Assembly: GCA_949743325.1 (NCBI GenBank)
Contig: CATJTQ010000093.1
Location: 1-38,775 of the forward strand
Reading direction: 5' to 3'
Length of the DNA stretch: 38,775 nt
Source: an uncultured Lachnospiraceae bacterium
GTDB taxonomy: Bacteria; Bacillota; Clostridia; Lachnospirales; Lachnospiraceae
The notes below the pieces were generated by a model that worked only from the letters and a program-made list of their open reading frames with translations, was not told the origin of the DNA and made no database searches. The position numbers and the translations under genes were made by a program. Every line of letters begins with the position of its first letter. The stretch's first letter is position 1. Shown in pieces: positions 23,388 through 31,854 of this stretch.

Positions 23388-26300
23388 ATGAAAGCGTTTG
23401 AGCGGCCTATAAGAGCATTTGAGCAGTTTAATGTGTTAAACAGAGAATTGAAAAGTGATAGAGGGTTACATTGGCTGGACGGATGTACTGATTCCGGGCG
23501 GCTGCACTTTTCATATTCCTTAGCAAGTGATTTTACAAATCATATTATAGTAACTTATAATGATATAAGGGCAAAAGAAATATTTGAAGAGTATTCTTCT
23601 TTTGATAAAAATACAGTTTATTATCCTGCAAAGGATTTAATGTTTTTCTCAGCAGATTTGCATGGTAATCTTCTGGTTAGTCAAAGAATGAAGGCTGTTC
23701 GTGAGATTGCTTTAAATGAAAAAGTTACTGTAGTTACAACTATTGATGCATTGATGGATCTGTTGCTTCCGTTAGAGAAAATTAAAGATAATGTTATTCA
23801 TCTTGATTCTGAAAGTGAATTGTCTTTGGGGGAGTTTGAAAAAATCTTAATTGCTATAGGTTATGAAAGAGAACATCAAGTTGAAGCTCCTGGGCAATTT
23901 GCTGTTCGAGGAGGAATAATAGATATTTTTTGTCTTACAGAAGAAAATCCGTATAGGATTGAATTGTGGGGAGATGAGATTGATCTTATTAAAAGTTTTG
24001 ATGTTGAAAGTCAAAGAGCTATTGAGAATTTGGAGAAAATTGATATTTTTCCTGCCTGTGAGGTTATTTTAGATAAAAATGCTTTAGAAGAAGGAATGAA
24101 AGCCATAAAAGAAGATATGGAATCTGTTCATAAACTTTTTAGAGAAAAGATGAAAACAGAAGAAGCTTATCGGTTGAAGACTTCTATTAATGAGCTTCTT
24201 GAAAGGCTTGACAATAATATAGCTGGTGCTTCAGTAGACAGTTATCTTACTTATTTTTCTAAAGAGACAGTTGGTCTTCTTGATTATTTTAGTTTGGATA
24301 ATACACTTATATCACTTGATGAGCCTGCTAGAATCGAAGAGCGTGCAAAAGCTGTTGAGTTTGAGTTTACCCAAAGTATGGAAAGTCGTTTGGATAAAGG
24401 TTATGCAATCTCAGGGCAGGCCAAAATGCTTAGAAGTTCATCAGAGGTGTTTGGATGTTTAAGCAGATCTAGAGGTGTAGGTTATTTTACATTAAATAAC
24501 AAAGCGAATGAATTGGAGGCTGTTGACAGATTAAGCCTTACCATGAATTCAGTTCCGTCATATAGTAAAGATTTTGGAATGCTGCTGAAGGAATTAAATA
24601 GATGGAAAAAGAATAATTATAAAGTTATTTTATATTCCATGTCAAAAACAAGAGCAAAGCGTTTGTCATCTGAGTTTACTGATAATAGTCTTGTAAGCTT
24701 TTTTACAGAAGACGATGCCCATGATATAAAGCCCGGAGAAATTATGACTATGTATGGTCATGTAAGAAATGGGTATGAATGCCCCGATAATAAGTATGTT
24801 ATAATATCAGAGAGTGATATTTTTGGACAGAGACGGGTTAAGAAAAAGAAAAAAAAGCAATATGAAGGTACAAAAATATCTAGTTTTAATGAGTTAAAAG
24901 TAGGGGATTATGTTGTTCATGAAAATCATGGTCTTGGTATTTATAAAGGAATTGAAAAAGTTGAGATTGATAAAGTACTAAAAGATTATGTTAAAATTGA
25001 ATATGCGGATGGTGGAAGTCTTTTTGTACTGGCTACACAGCTGGATGCGATACAGAAATATGCAGGTGTAGATGCTAAGACACCTCGATTAAATCGTCTT
25101 GGAGGCAAGGAGTGGTCAAAGACTAAAAAGAGGGTTAAAACTGCTGTTGAAGAAATTGCAAAAGATTTGGTGGAATTATACGCCGCACGATCCAGAGCCG
25201 AGGGGTTTGAGTTTAGTGAAGATAATGTGTGGCAGCAGGAGTTTGAAGAAATGTTTCCATATGATGAGACGCCGGATCAATTGGCTGCAATAGAGGCTAC
25301 TAAAAGAGATATGGAGAGTAAGAAGGTTATGGATCGGCTTGTTTGTGGAGATGTCGGTTTTGGAAAGACAGAAATTGCAATACGTGCAGCATTTAAGGCA
25401 GTACAGGACAGTAAACAGGTTGTATATCTTGTTCCGACAACAGTTCTTGCTCAGCAGCATTATGAGACGTTTATGGAGAGAATGAAGAATTATCCTGTAA
25501 GCATTGAACTGCTTTGTCGTTTTCGCACATCGTCACAGCAAAAATCATCTATTGATAGAATGAGACGCGGAGCCTCTGACATATTAATTGGGACACATAG
25601 AGTACTGTCAAAAGATGTTTCTTTTAAAAATTTAGGGTTATTAATTATAGATGAAGAGCAAAGATTTGGTGTTAACCATAAAGAAAAGATTAAGAAACTT
25701 AAAGAAAATGTTGATGTATTGACTCTTACTGCCACGCCTATACCGCGCACGCTTCACATGAGTTTAATTGGTATAAGAGATATGAGTGTTCTTGAGGAAG
25801 CTCCAAGTGAACGAGTCCCAATACAGACTTATGTTATGGAATATAATGAGGAGATGGTTAGAGAGGCAATTACAAGAGAATTGTCAAGGGATGGTCAGGT
25901 TTATTATGTATTTAATAAAGTTAGTCAGATTGATGAAGTAGCTGCAAAAATAGCAGCACTTGTGCCAGAGGCCAGAGTAGAATTTGCGCATGGGCAAATG
26001 GGGGATCGTCAACTGGAATCAATGATGATGGATTTTGTTAATCACGAAATTGATGTGTTAGTTTCAACAACAATTATTGAGACAGGATTGGATATTTCAA
26101 ATGTAAATACAATGATTATACATGATGCAGAAAATTTTGGTCTGTCTCAGTTATATCAGTTAAGAGGTCGTGTTGGACGTTCAAACAGAACGGCATATGC
26201 GTTTTTAATGTACCGCAGGAATAAGATGCTGTCAGAAGTTGCAGAAAAACGTTTAGAAGCAATTAAAGATTTCACAGAATTGGGTTCAGGAATAAAAATT

Positions 26301-26909
26301 GCAATGAGAGATTTAGAACTTCGAGGGGCAGGAACTCTTTTGGGAAAGAGTCAGCATGGGCATATGGAATCTGTTGGTTATGATTTGTATTGTAAAATGT
26401 TGAATGAAGCAGTTAAAAGGGAAAAGGGTGAGAATGTTACAACAGATTTTGAAACAAATATTGAGATAAATGTTGATGCTTATATTCCTGATAAATATAT
26501 ACCAAATGAGTTTCATAAACTTGATATTTATAAGAGAATTGCGGAACTTGAAAATGAAGAAGAGTGTGAGGATATGAGAGATGAACTAAGCGACCGTTTT
26601 GGCGATATTCCTAGAACTGTTGAACATTTGCTAAGGATTGCTATGATAAAAGCAAATGCGCATAAGCTGTATATGACTTCTGTTGAGGCAAAGAGAGACT
26701 ATGTGCGTTTTTCTATGTATGAAAAGGCTCAGATAAATGCACAGAATATTCCCAAAGTAATTGAGCTTCATAAGAATCAATTAACATTTCGTGCAGATGC
26801 AAAGCCTTACTTTGTATACAAACTTAAAAAGAATAAGCAGGGAGAAATGGAAAATGTATTTGCTGCAATAGAAGCTGTTTTAAGTGATATGAAAGTATTA
26901 TCTGAATAA
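23388..26909 (+). CDS. mfd: Transcription-repair coupling factor Mfd
   Basis: The protein has 1173 residues, full length. The N-terminal UvrB-like module (APGQFAVRGGIIDIF at about 166-180) precedes the CarD-type RNA polymerase interaction domain at about 499-560 (GDYVVHENHGLGIY). The RecG-like translocase then follows, with GDVGFGKT at about 653, DEEQRFG at about 755, TATPIPRTL, and GRVGRS. The C-terminal TRCF domain is present. Mfd removes RNA polymerase stalled at DNA lesions and recruits UvrA. GGAGG precedes the ATG. An 8-bp perfect hairpin (26911-26931) lies directly after the stop but lacks a T run. Confidence 0.97.
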   Translation: MKAFERPIRAFEQFNVLNRELKSDRGLHWLDGCTDSGRLHFSYSLASDFTNHIIVTYNDIRAKEIFEEYSSFDKNTVYYPAKDLMFFSADLHGNLLVSQRMKAVREIALNEKVTVVTTIDALMDLLLPLEKIKDNVIHLDSESELSLGEFEKILIAIGYEREHQVEAPGQFAVRGGIIDIFCLTEENPYRIELWGDEIDLIKSFDVESQRAIENLEKIDIFPACEVILDKNALEEGMKAIKEDMESVHKLFREKMKTEEAYRLKTSINELLERLDNNIAGASVDSYLTYFSKETVGLLDYFSLDNTLISLDEPARIEERAKAVEFEFTQSMESRLDKGYAISGQAKMLRSSSEVFGCLSRSRGVGYFTLNNKANELEAVDRLSLTMNSVPSYSKDFGMLLKELNRWKKNNYKVILYSMSKTRAKRLSSEFTDNSLVSFFTEDDAHDIKPGEIMTMYGHVRNGYECPDNKYVIISESDIFGQRRVKKKKKKQYEGTKISSFNELKVGDYVVHENHGLGIYKGIEKVEIDKVLKDYVKIEYADGGSLFVLATQLDAIQKYAGVDAKTPRLNRLGGKEWSKTKKRVKTAVEEIAKDLVELYAARSRAEGFEFSEDNVWQQEFEEMFPYDETPDQLAAIEATKRDMESKKVMDRLVCGDVGFGKTEIAIRAAFKAVQDSKQVVYLVPTTVLAQQHYETFMERMKNYPVSIELLCRFRTSSQQKSSIDRMRRGASDILIGTHRVLSKDVSFKNLGLLIIDEEQRFGVNHKEKIKKLKENVDVLTLTATPIPRTLHMSLIGIRDMSVLEEAPSERVPIQTYVMEYNEEMVREAITRELSRDGQVYYVFNKVSQIDEVAAKIAALVPEARVEFAHGQMGDRQLESMMMDFVNHEIDVLVSTTIIETGLDISNVNTMIIHDAENFGLSQLYQLRGRVGRSNRTAYAFLMYRRNKMLSEVAEKRLEAIKDFTELGSGIKIAMRDLELRGAGTLLGKSQHGHMESVGYDLYCKMLNEAVKREKGENVTTDFETNIEINVDAYIPDKYIPNEFHKLDIYKRIAELENEEECEDMRDELSDRFGDIPRTVEHLLRIAMIKANAHKLYMTSVEAKRDYVRFSMYEKAQINAQNIPKVIELHKNQLTFRADAKPYFVYKLKKNKQGEMENVFAAIEAVLSDMKVLSE

Positions 26910-27078
26910 CTTTGTCGATGAATTCGACAAATAAAGTGTTATAATTACATGTAGGTTTGATAGAATTAAGTAATTTGATAAAACTCTACATTGTTCTAAA
27001 TTTAAGATCAATATAATTTGTTACTGTTTATACTTAGAAATTATATAAATTCCTAATGTTTTATGTATAAAAAGTCAC

Positions 27079-27107
27079 TTGCTAATAATTTTAAAGTAGA
27101 GTATAAT
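27079..27107 (+). promoter_or_regulatory. Possible promoter for the PrsA-like lipoprotein gene
   Basis: TTGCTA (27079-27084), a 17-base spacer and TATAAT (27102-27107). Other TATAAT sequences at 26940 (with TG extension) and 27135 lie in the same AT-rich gap, so the true start is uncertain. Confidence 0.4.
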
Positions 27108-27167
27108 AAACAATTATGATATTATTTTTTAAGGTATAATGTACAATAAGATATTGGAGGATAGAAT

Positions 27168-28262
27168 ATGAAAATGACTTATATAAAAAAAGCTGCTGTA
27201 TCTTTTGCTTTAACAGCAATGATGGCGTTTTCACTTACTGGATGTGGGGATAAAAAGTCTGCTGCTAAGAATTCAGATGCAGATAAAGTAGTTCTTACTG
27301 TAGGAGATGAAAAGATAAAGTTCTCTGAAGCCTATTTTCTTGTTAAGTTACAGCAGGCAAATACTCAGAATATTATTTCTTATAGTACTGGTTATGCAGA
27401 CGACTGGTATATGCAGGATATATTTGGAAATGGTCAAAGTTTTCAAGAATATTTTAAAGATTATTATTTTGACTTGCTTACAAGAATTGGAATTGTCAGG
27501 GACAAAGCCTCTGAATTTGATATTGAGTTGACGCAAGAGGATAAGAATGAAATTGAAAAAGTAGTTGACGAATTTATAAATGCTAATTCTGATGAAGCTT
27601 TAGATGCAATGTTAGCCGATAAAGAGGTTGTGAGTCAAGTGCTTACAGATTATAAACTTTTGGAAAAATTAACAGCAAAAATAGTAGATGATGTAGATAC
27701 AAATGTCTCAGATGAAGAATTAAAAAAGGCTGCTTATAAAAAAACATATGATTATATTTATATTTCATTTGAAACTAAAGATGAGAATGGAAATTCAACT
27801 ACAATATCAGCAGCGGATAAGGAAGAGTATTTAAATCAGTTAGGTGTGATACGTGCACAGACAATAGAGAATGGTGATTTTGATGCTGCCGCACAGGATG
27901 CAGGTCAGAGTGTTAGTTCTCACAGTTATAATCCAGGGGTTACTGCGGCTGAGGATAATCTGTATGAGATAAATAATTATATGGATGACCTTGAGATCGG
28001 TGAAGTATCAGAAGTTATACCTCTTGATACAACAGGAGTTATGCTTGGATATATGGCTTCTGATAATAAAGATGAATTGGATAATGAGGAGTTATTGAGC
28101 AGTACAAAAGAGACAATAATTTCAAAAAGAAAGTTAGAATTGTTTAAAGAAACAATTTCTGATTGGAAAACAGATTATAAAGTGGACTTAGATAATAAGC
28201 TGTGGGAAAAAATTACAATGAAAGAACCATTAGCAGCGTTATCATCAAATAGTAAAAAATAA
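27168..28262 (+). CDS. Lipoprotein foldase-like protein, PrsA/SurA type
   Basis: The protein has 364 residues. A lipoprotein signal peptide is clear: positive start, hydrophobic helix, and the lipobox LTGC with Cys26. The SurA/PrsA-like N-terminal helical domain follows (VLTVGDEKIKFSEAYF at about 43-58). A region at about 195-310 has the spacing of a parvulin rotamase, but the usual GGDLG-type active-site motifs are not visible, so isomerase activity is doubtful. It should sit on the outer face of the membrane and help fold exported proteins. GGAGG lies 8 bases from the ATG. Position after mfd is common in clostridia. A terminator follows. Confidence 0.8.
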   Translation: MKMTYIKKAAVSFALTAMMAFSLTGCGDKKSAAKNSDADKVVLTVGDEKIKFSEAYFLVKLQQANTQNIISYSTGYADDWYMQDIFGNGQSFQEYFKDYYFDLLTRIGIVRDKASEFDIELTQEDKNEIEKVVDEFINANSDEALDAMLADKEVVSQVLTDYKLLEKLTAKIVDDVDTNVSDEELKKAAYKKTYDYIYISFETKDENGNSTTISAADKEEYLNQLGVIRAQTIENGDFDAAAQDAGQSVSSHSYNPGVTAAEDNLYEINNYMDDLEIGEVSEVIPLDTTGVMLGYMASDNKDELDNEELLSSTKETIISKRKLELFKETISDWKTDYKVDLDNKLWEKITMKEPLAALSSNSKK

Positions 28263-28272
28263 AGTAAAATAT

Positions 28273-28317
28273 AAAAAACTTCCTGACTTCTTTAAAAGAT
28301 ATTGGGAAGTTTTTTTA
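28273..28317 (+). terminator. Rho-independent terminator after the lipoprotein gene
   Basis: AACTTCC (28277-28283) pairs with GGAAGTT (28305-28311), extended by A and T runs on either side, ending in seven T (28311-28317). It separates the housekeeping genes from the following island. Confidence 0.8.
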
Positions 28318-28332
28318 TCGAAAAAATAAAAT

Positions 28333-28366
28333 AGAACTTGTGTTCGTGTTCGGCATATGTTATAAT
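28333..28366 (+). promoter_or_regulatory. LexA-type SOS box over a promoter ahead of the cyclase island
   Basis: AGAACTTGTGTTCG (28333-28346) contains GAAC-N4-GTTC and matches the Gram-positive LexA box CGAAC-N4-GTTCG at all fixed positions except the first. It covers the -35-like TTGTGT (28338-28343). A perfect TATAAT (28361-28366) follows after 17 bases. The leader to the first island gene would be about 145 bases. Confidence 0.6.
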
Positions 28367-28517
28367 ATGGATAGTAAAAAAAGAAAAGCAATTAAAGAAT
28401 ATAACTTGCTTGTTAAGTTTGTTAATTAAAATAATTTGTTGAAGTAGTATTAAATATATGTTACTATATACAATAATAATTATAAGAAATTATCTTAAAT
28501 AGTAAGGTGGTGTCAGT

Positions 28518-29048
28518 ATGGCAATTAATAATTATTTAAAAAAACTTATTAATGATTTGGCTATGGAAGTTATAAATTTATACGAAATTTCAATTCCTAT
28601 TTCTGACATTGACTTAGTAGTAGAAAATATGGGCGGAAGAGTTGTGGAAAATCCGTCAATGACATCAATTTCAGATGGTAAAATAAGAAAGCTTGGAGAT
28701 AGTAATTTTGAAATATCAGTTTCACCTTTTCAGACAGAAGAGAGAAGGAATTTTACTATAGCTCACGAGCTGGGGCATTTATTTTTGCATATGGGATTTA
28801 ATTCTAATGCTGAACGGTGGAATCAACAGGATAGCATATCATATTACCGCAGTGGAAATTCAGAGTTGGAATATCAGTCTAACGAGTTTGCGGCTGCTCT
28901 ATTAATGCCTCAAATTGAATATAAAAGAATAATGGATAAAAATACTGAGGGGAATATTGTTAATACATCAGCCGTAGCAAAACATTTTCATGTTTCAGTG
29001 GACGCTGCAGCAAATCGGGGGAAATGGTTGGGATATTTAGAATGGTAG
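28518..29048 (+). CDS. ImmA/IrrE-family metallopeptidase
   Basis: The protein has 176 residues. The zinc site is intact: AHELGH with His83, Glu84 and His87, and a third ligand probably Glu123 in SNEFAAALLMP, both typical of the ImmA/IrrE (DUF955) family. Relatives cleave repressors: ImmA cuts ImmR in ICEBs1, and IrrE/PprI cuts DdrO after DNA damage. No helix-turn-helix domain is fused here, and no separate repressor gene is visible, so the substrate is unknown. AAGGTGGTG lies before the ATG. The next gene, a nucleotide cyclase, overlaps its 3' end, so the two are translated together. A LexA-like box lies in the promoter. Confidence 0.88.
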   Translation: MAINNYLKKLINDLAMEVINLYEISIPISDIDLVVENMGGRVVENPSMTSISDGKIRKLGDSNFEISVSPFQTEERRNFTIAHELGHLFLHMGFNSNAERWNQQDSISYYRSGNSELEYQSNEFAAALLMPQIEYKRIMDKNTEGNIVNTSAVAKHFHVSVDAAANRGKWLGYLEW

Positions 29049-30556
29049 ATAATAGTGAGAATAAATTAGAATCCATAATAAATGAAATAGACAAATATTC
29101 ACAAGATATTAATAAAGAAAAAGAACAGAATTCAGAAAAAGCTCCAAGAAAAGATGTAGTTCTGTTCTTTTCTTTTGATGTTGTAAATTCAACATTGTAT
29201 AAGACGATTAACTATTATGGTTGGGCGCAGGTGCTCAATTTATTATTTAAAAAATTAAGAAAAGAAGTTTGTGATGAAATAAAAGGCTCAGAAATGTGGA
29301 GAGTATTAGGCGATGAAGCGATTTTTGTTTTGAAAATAAGAGATGAAGAAAGCCTATTAAAAAGTGTAAATAAAATTTTTGAAATTATGGTTAATATGAT
29401 TTTTAAAATAAAAAAGGGAGAGTTTTTTGATAGTTTTAATAATAATTTTAATTTGATGAAGCTGCAGAATATATTGTCATTAAAAACTACAGCTTGGATT
29501 GCGTCTGTAAGTGATATTGGTGATATAAGTGATAGTGATATTTTAGAACAGGATTTAGATAATATATTTGAGCATTATAAGACTAATGATGGATGTGAGA
29601 TTTTTGAATTTCTTGGCAATGATATAGATACGGGTTTCCGTATTGCGAAATATACAGAGGATGGCAGATTTGTTATAAGTTATGAACTTGCATATTTAAT
29701 TTCACAGAAAACAGATAATTTATCTTATTTAAACATAATAACATACAAGAAGTTAAAAGGAGTATGGAAGGATAAGTTATATCCTATTATATGGTATCAT
29801 GATCCTAAAGCATATGTGGAAGCTTATAAAAAGGAAATTGATTTGGAGGGAAGCTTTACATTTGATGCTTGTGATGAAAGTGATCTTATAAAAGAGTATT
29901 ATGATAATAGGGATGATAAAAAAGAAAGAGTTATCCGTGATAATAAAATGTATAAAGATGCTTATTTCGCTTTGAATAAAATTTTAATTGACAGAGGATT
30001 AAGTGAGAAAGTGGAAGGATTAAGAAAATTAATTAAGGATGCGTCTTTTGATCAGACACGGTATATAGATATGGAATTGCTGCAGCTGCACTGTGTTGCT
30101 GTTTGTTTTAAGCGGAATGGAGATCAAATAAAAATTTTAGTTGCCAAAAGACTGGAGACAAGAGAAAAATGCAGAGGATTATGGGAGTTTGGATGTGCGA
30201 AGGCTGTATTGGATAAAAGTATAGCTCAGAGGATAAAGGATGAATATAAGCAGGATTTTAACATTGATATAGAACCCGTTTTAGATGAAAGTAGAATTAT
30301 AAAAGAACCTGTTCCAATAGCGTTATATCAACTAGAACATAGCGGCGATAATAATAAAAAGGATAAGGGGATTATTACATTAGCTGAGATTAAAGGAGAA
30401 TTTGATATAAATAGGTTTAATTCTACCACTAAGCATAAAGAGCTGGCATGGATAGAAGAGGAGGATATATCTGATTTAGAAAATAAATTTGAGAATTGTG
30501 TTCCTGATTTTAAAGTTACAATTGAGAAAGCATTTAAACTTATTAGGGATTTGTGA
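29042..30556 (+). CDS. Pycsar-like class III nucleotide cyclase with C-terminal degenerate Nudix-like domain
   Basis: The protein has 504 residues. After a charged N-terminal helix, a class III nucleotidyl cyclase domain spans about 38-235. The two metal-binding aspartates fall in FFSFDVVNST (Asp46) and VLGDEAIF (Asp91), and GNDIDTGFRIAK near 200 corresponds to the conserved N-x3-R region. No membrane or HAMP segment is present, as in the soluble PycC cyclases that make cCMP or cUMP in anti-phage Pycsar systems. The C-terminal part (about 350-500) resembles a Nudix fold with a broken Nudix box (QRIKDEYKQDF in place of RExxEExG). I prefer the ATG at 29042, which overlaps the preceding stop and has GGGA 8 bases upstream. 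An ATG at 29024 is the alternative. The base product cannot be read from sequence alone. Confidence 0.78.
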   Translation: MVDNSENKLESIINEIDKYSQDINKEKEQNSEKAPRKDVVLFFSFDVVNSTLYKTINYYGWAQVLNLLFKKLRKEVCDEIKGSEMWRVLGDEAIFVLKIRDEESLLKSVNKIFEIMVNMIFKIKKGEFFDSFNNNFNLMKLQNILSLKTTAWIASVSDIGDISDSDILEQDLDNIFEHYKTNDGCEIFEFLGNDIDTGFRIAKYTEDGRFVISYELAYLISQKTDNLSYLNIITYKKLKGVWKDKLYPIIWYHDPKAYVEAYKKEIDLEGSFTFDACDESDLIKEYYDNRDDKKERVIRDNKMYKDAYFALNKILIDRGLSEKVEGLRKLIKDASFDQTRYIDMELLQLHCVAVCFKRNGDQIKILVAKRLETREKCRGLWEFGCAKAVLDKSIAQRIKDEYKQDFNIDIEPVLDESRIIKEPVPIALYQLEHSGDNNKKDKGIITLAEIKGEFDINRFNSTTKHKELAWIEEEDISDLENKFENCVPDFKVTIEKAFKLIRDL

Positions 30557-30568
30557 GGGGATAATAAG

Positions 30569-31081
30569 ATGGATGAGAAAAAGTGTTTGCTACAACAGAT
30601 TTTTGATAATGTAAATAGCTGGCTGCATTTTGCTGAAGCTAAAAATACAGGTCTTATTGCATTTAATGTTGCGTTGTCTGCGGCAATAATGGATTCGGGA
30701 TTTCTTGAAGAGTGTTATAGACTTTGCATTATTGTTATTATAGGATTGTTTGTTTCTACTATATTTATGATATGGTCTTTTAAACCAATTGATAATACTA
30801 TAAGTATGCCAATAAAAGGAAATGTTAAAGTAAATTTAATGTATTTTACATATATAGCAACACTTGAAAAAGAAGAATATATTAAACTTCTGTATGCACA
30901 TTATTGGGGTGAGTCAGATAAAAGTATTGATACAATATCAAACATAGAGTTGGATTATTGTAGCGAGATAATCGAAAACTCAAGGATAATTGTAAGAAAA
31001 TTATGTTATTTTAATATAGGTATAAAAATAGCAATATTTTCGGTTGCTGTTTTTGCAATAGGATTATTTATTTGTTATTGA
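30569..31081 (+). CDS. Membrane effector resembling PycTM (Pycsar effector family)
   Basis: The protein has 170 residues. Three hydrophobic helices are predicted at about 27-42, 51-71 and 147-169. The first is preceded by FAEAKNTGLIAFN (21-33), like the conserved start of PycTM/DUF5706 effectors. The soluble loop between helices 2 and 3 contains YFTYIATLEKEEYIKLL (92-108), which also fits that family. In Pycsar, such proteins are thought to damage the inner membrane when the cyclic pyrimidine messenger appears, killing the infected cell. It starts 12 bases after the cyclase gene, with GAGGGGA as ribosome binding site, so cyclase and effector form one operon. The family match is by motif reading only. 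Confidence 0.75.
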   Translation: MDEKKCLLQQIFDNVNSWLHFAEAKNTGLIAFNVALSAAIMDSGFLEECYRLCIIVIIGLFVSTIFMIWSFKPIDNTISMPIKGNVKVNLMYFTYIATLEKEEYIKLLYAHYWGESDKSIDTISNIELDYCSEIIENSRIIVRKLCYFNIGIKIAIFSVAVFAIGLFICY

Positions 31082-31126
31082 CGATAATTTATAATTTAGT
31101 TTTAGAAAACAAATTAAAAAAAGTAC

Positions 31127-31155
31127 TTGCATTTTGTGAAAATGTTGTGTATAAT
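31127..31155 (+). promoter_or_regulatory. Probable S10 operon promoter
   Basis: TTGCAT (31127-31132), a 17-base spacer and a perfect TATAAT (31150-31155). Transcription would start near 31162, giving a leader of about 230 bases before rpsJ. Confidence 0.65.
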
Positions 31156-31159
31156 AACT

Positions 31160-31392
31160 TTTGCTGTGACATGATAGCAAAGAAGCGAGAGGTTGCTGCC
31201 CAAATGTGGTAGGTGTTCCGTGGAGCGAATGTCAAGTTAGGAAACTGGCGACAAGTCACTGTACAGACAATTAAATCTGCTAAATATTTCAAGGCAGATA
31301 AGGTGTGTGTAATGTCATGACACGCACGGGAGAGTGTACAGTCACCGCTTGTCGTACTGGATTTAAAGTGCGAAAAGGAGGCGACTTTTTTT
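31160..31392 (+). ncRNA. Structured leader RNA of the S10 operon
   Basis: This 311-base gap before rpsJ is less AT-rich than its surroundings. A long-range helix is formed by GCGACAAG (31248-31255) with CTTGTCGT (31348-31355) and ACTGTACA (31258-31265) with TGTACAGT (31335-31342). It encloses two hairpins: ATCTGC with GCAGAT (about 31274-31299) and GTGTGTG with CACGCAC (about 31303-31327). A last hairpin, AAAGT-G-CG with CG-ACTTT (31365-31388), has the AAAAGGAGG ribosome binding site in its loop and is followed by a T run up to 31392. In other bacteria L4 represses this operon through the leader, and rplD is present here. The link is inferred. Confidence 0.65.
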
Positions 31393-31710
31393 ATGGCAAG
31401 TCAAGTAATGAGAATTACATTGAAAGCTTATGATCATCAGACAATTGATGCATCAGCTAAGAAAATTATCGAAACTGTAAAGAAGAACGGAGCAAAAGTG
31501 AGTGGTCCTGTACCATTGCCTACGAAGAAGGAAGTAGTAACTATTCTTCGTGCTGTACACAAGTACAAAGACTCCAGGGAACAGTTTGAGCAGAGAACTC
31601 ATAAAAGACTTATCGATATCATTGCACCAACACAGAAAACTGTTGACGCATTGTCAAGATTAGAAATGCCAGCTGGTGTTCACATTGATATCAAAATGAA
31701 ACAGAAGTAA
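31393..31710 (+). CDS. rpsJ: 30S ribosomal protein S10
   Basis: The protein has 105 residues, standard length. [19 protein letters not shown] at the start and [10 protein letters not shown] in the middle are typical, as is RRTHK-like [11 protein letters not shown]. It also acts with NusB in antitermination. It is the first gene of the S10 operon. Its AAGGAGG lies in the loop of a terminator-like hairpin that ends at the ATG. A 144-base spacer separates it from rplC, long for this operon. Confidence 0.97.
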   Translation: MASQVMRITLKAYDHQTIDASAKKIIETVKKNGAKVSGPVPLPTKKEVVTILRAVHKYKDSREQFEQRTHKRLIDIIAPTQKTVDALSRLEMPAGVHIDIKMKQK

Positions 31711-31803
31711 TTATACTTTGTTGAGTGAGAATATCCTGAAGGGTTTATATAGAAGTAACATATGGAAAAACATAAGTTCCACTTATATCGACTGTTCTAG
31801 GAT

Positions 31804-31824
31804 GAACGCAGAAAGTTTGCGTTC
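31804..31824 (+). other. Small perfect hairpin in the rpsJ-rplC spacer
   Basis: GAACGCA (31804-31810) pairs with TGCGTTC (31818-31824) over a 7-base loop, shortly before the rplC ribosome binding site AGGAGG. No T run follows. The 144-base spacer also holds a weak echo of the repeat family (ATCC-TGAA-GGGT near 31735), too degenerate to call. Confidence 0.4.
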
Positions 31825-31854
31825 CGCTGTAGATTAAAAACAGGAGGATTAAAA

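Noticed and set aside
23388-26909. Internal minus-strand frames within mfd as antisense genes
   Set aside because: Short, without ribosome binding sites, and fully explained by the Mfd coding sequence.
26911-26931. Perfect 8-bp hairpin just after the mfd stop as terminator
   Set aside because: No T run follows, so it is at most a processing or stability element.
28367-28429. Short reading frame of about 20 codons starting MDSKKRK right after the LexA-box promoter
   Set aside because: Its ATG overlaps the -10 region upstream of the likely transcription start, and there is no ribosome binding site.
28518-31081. Prophage or integrative element carrying the ImmA-like gene
   Set aside because: No integrase, attachment repeats, repressor partner or phage genes are visible. 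Only three genes lie between housekeeping genes.
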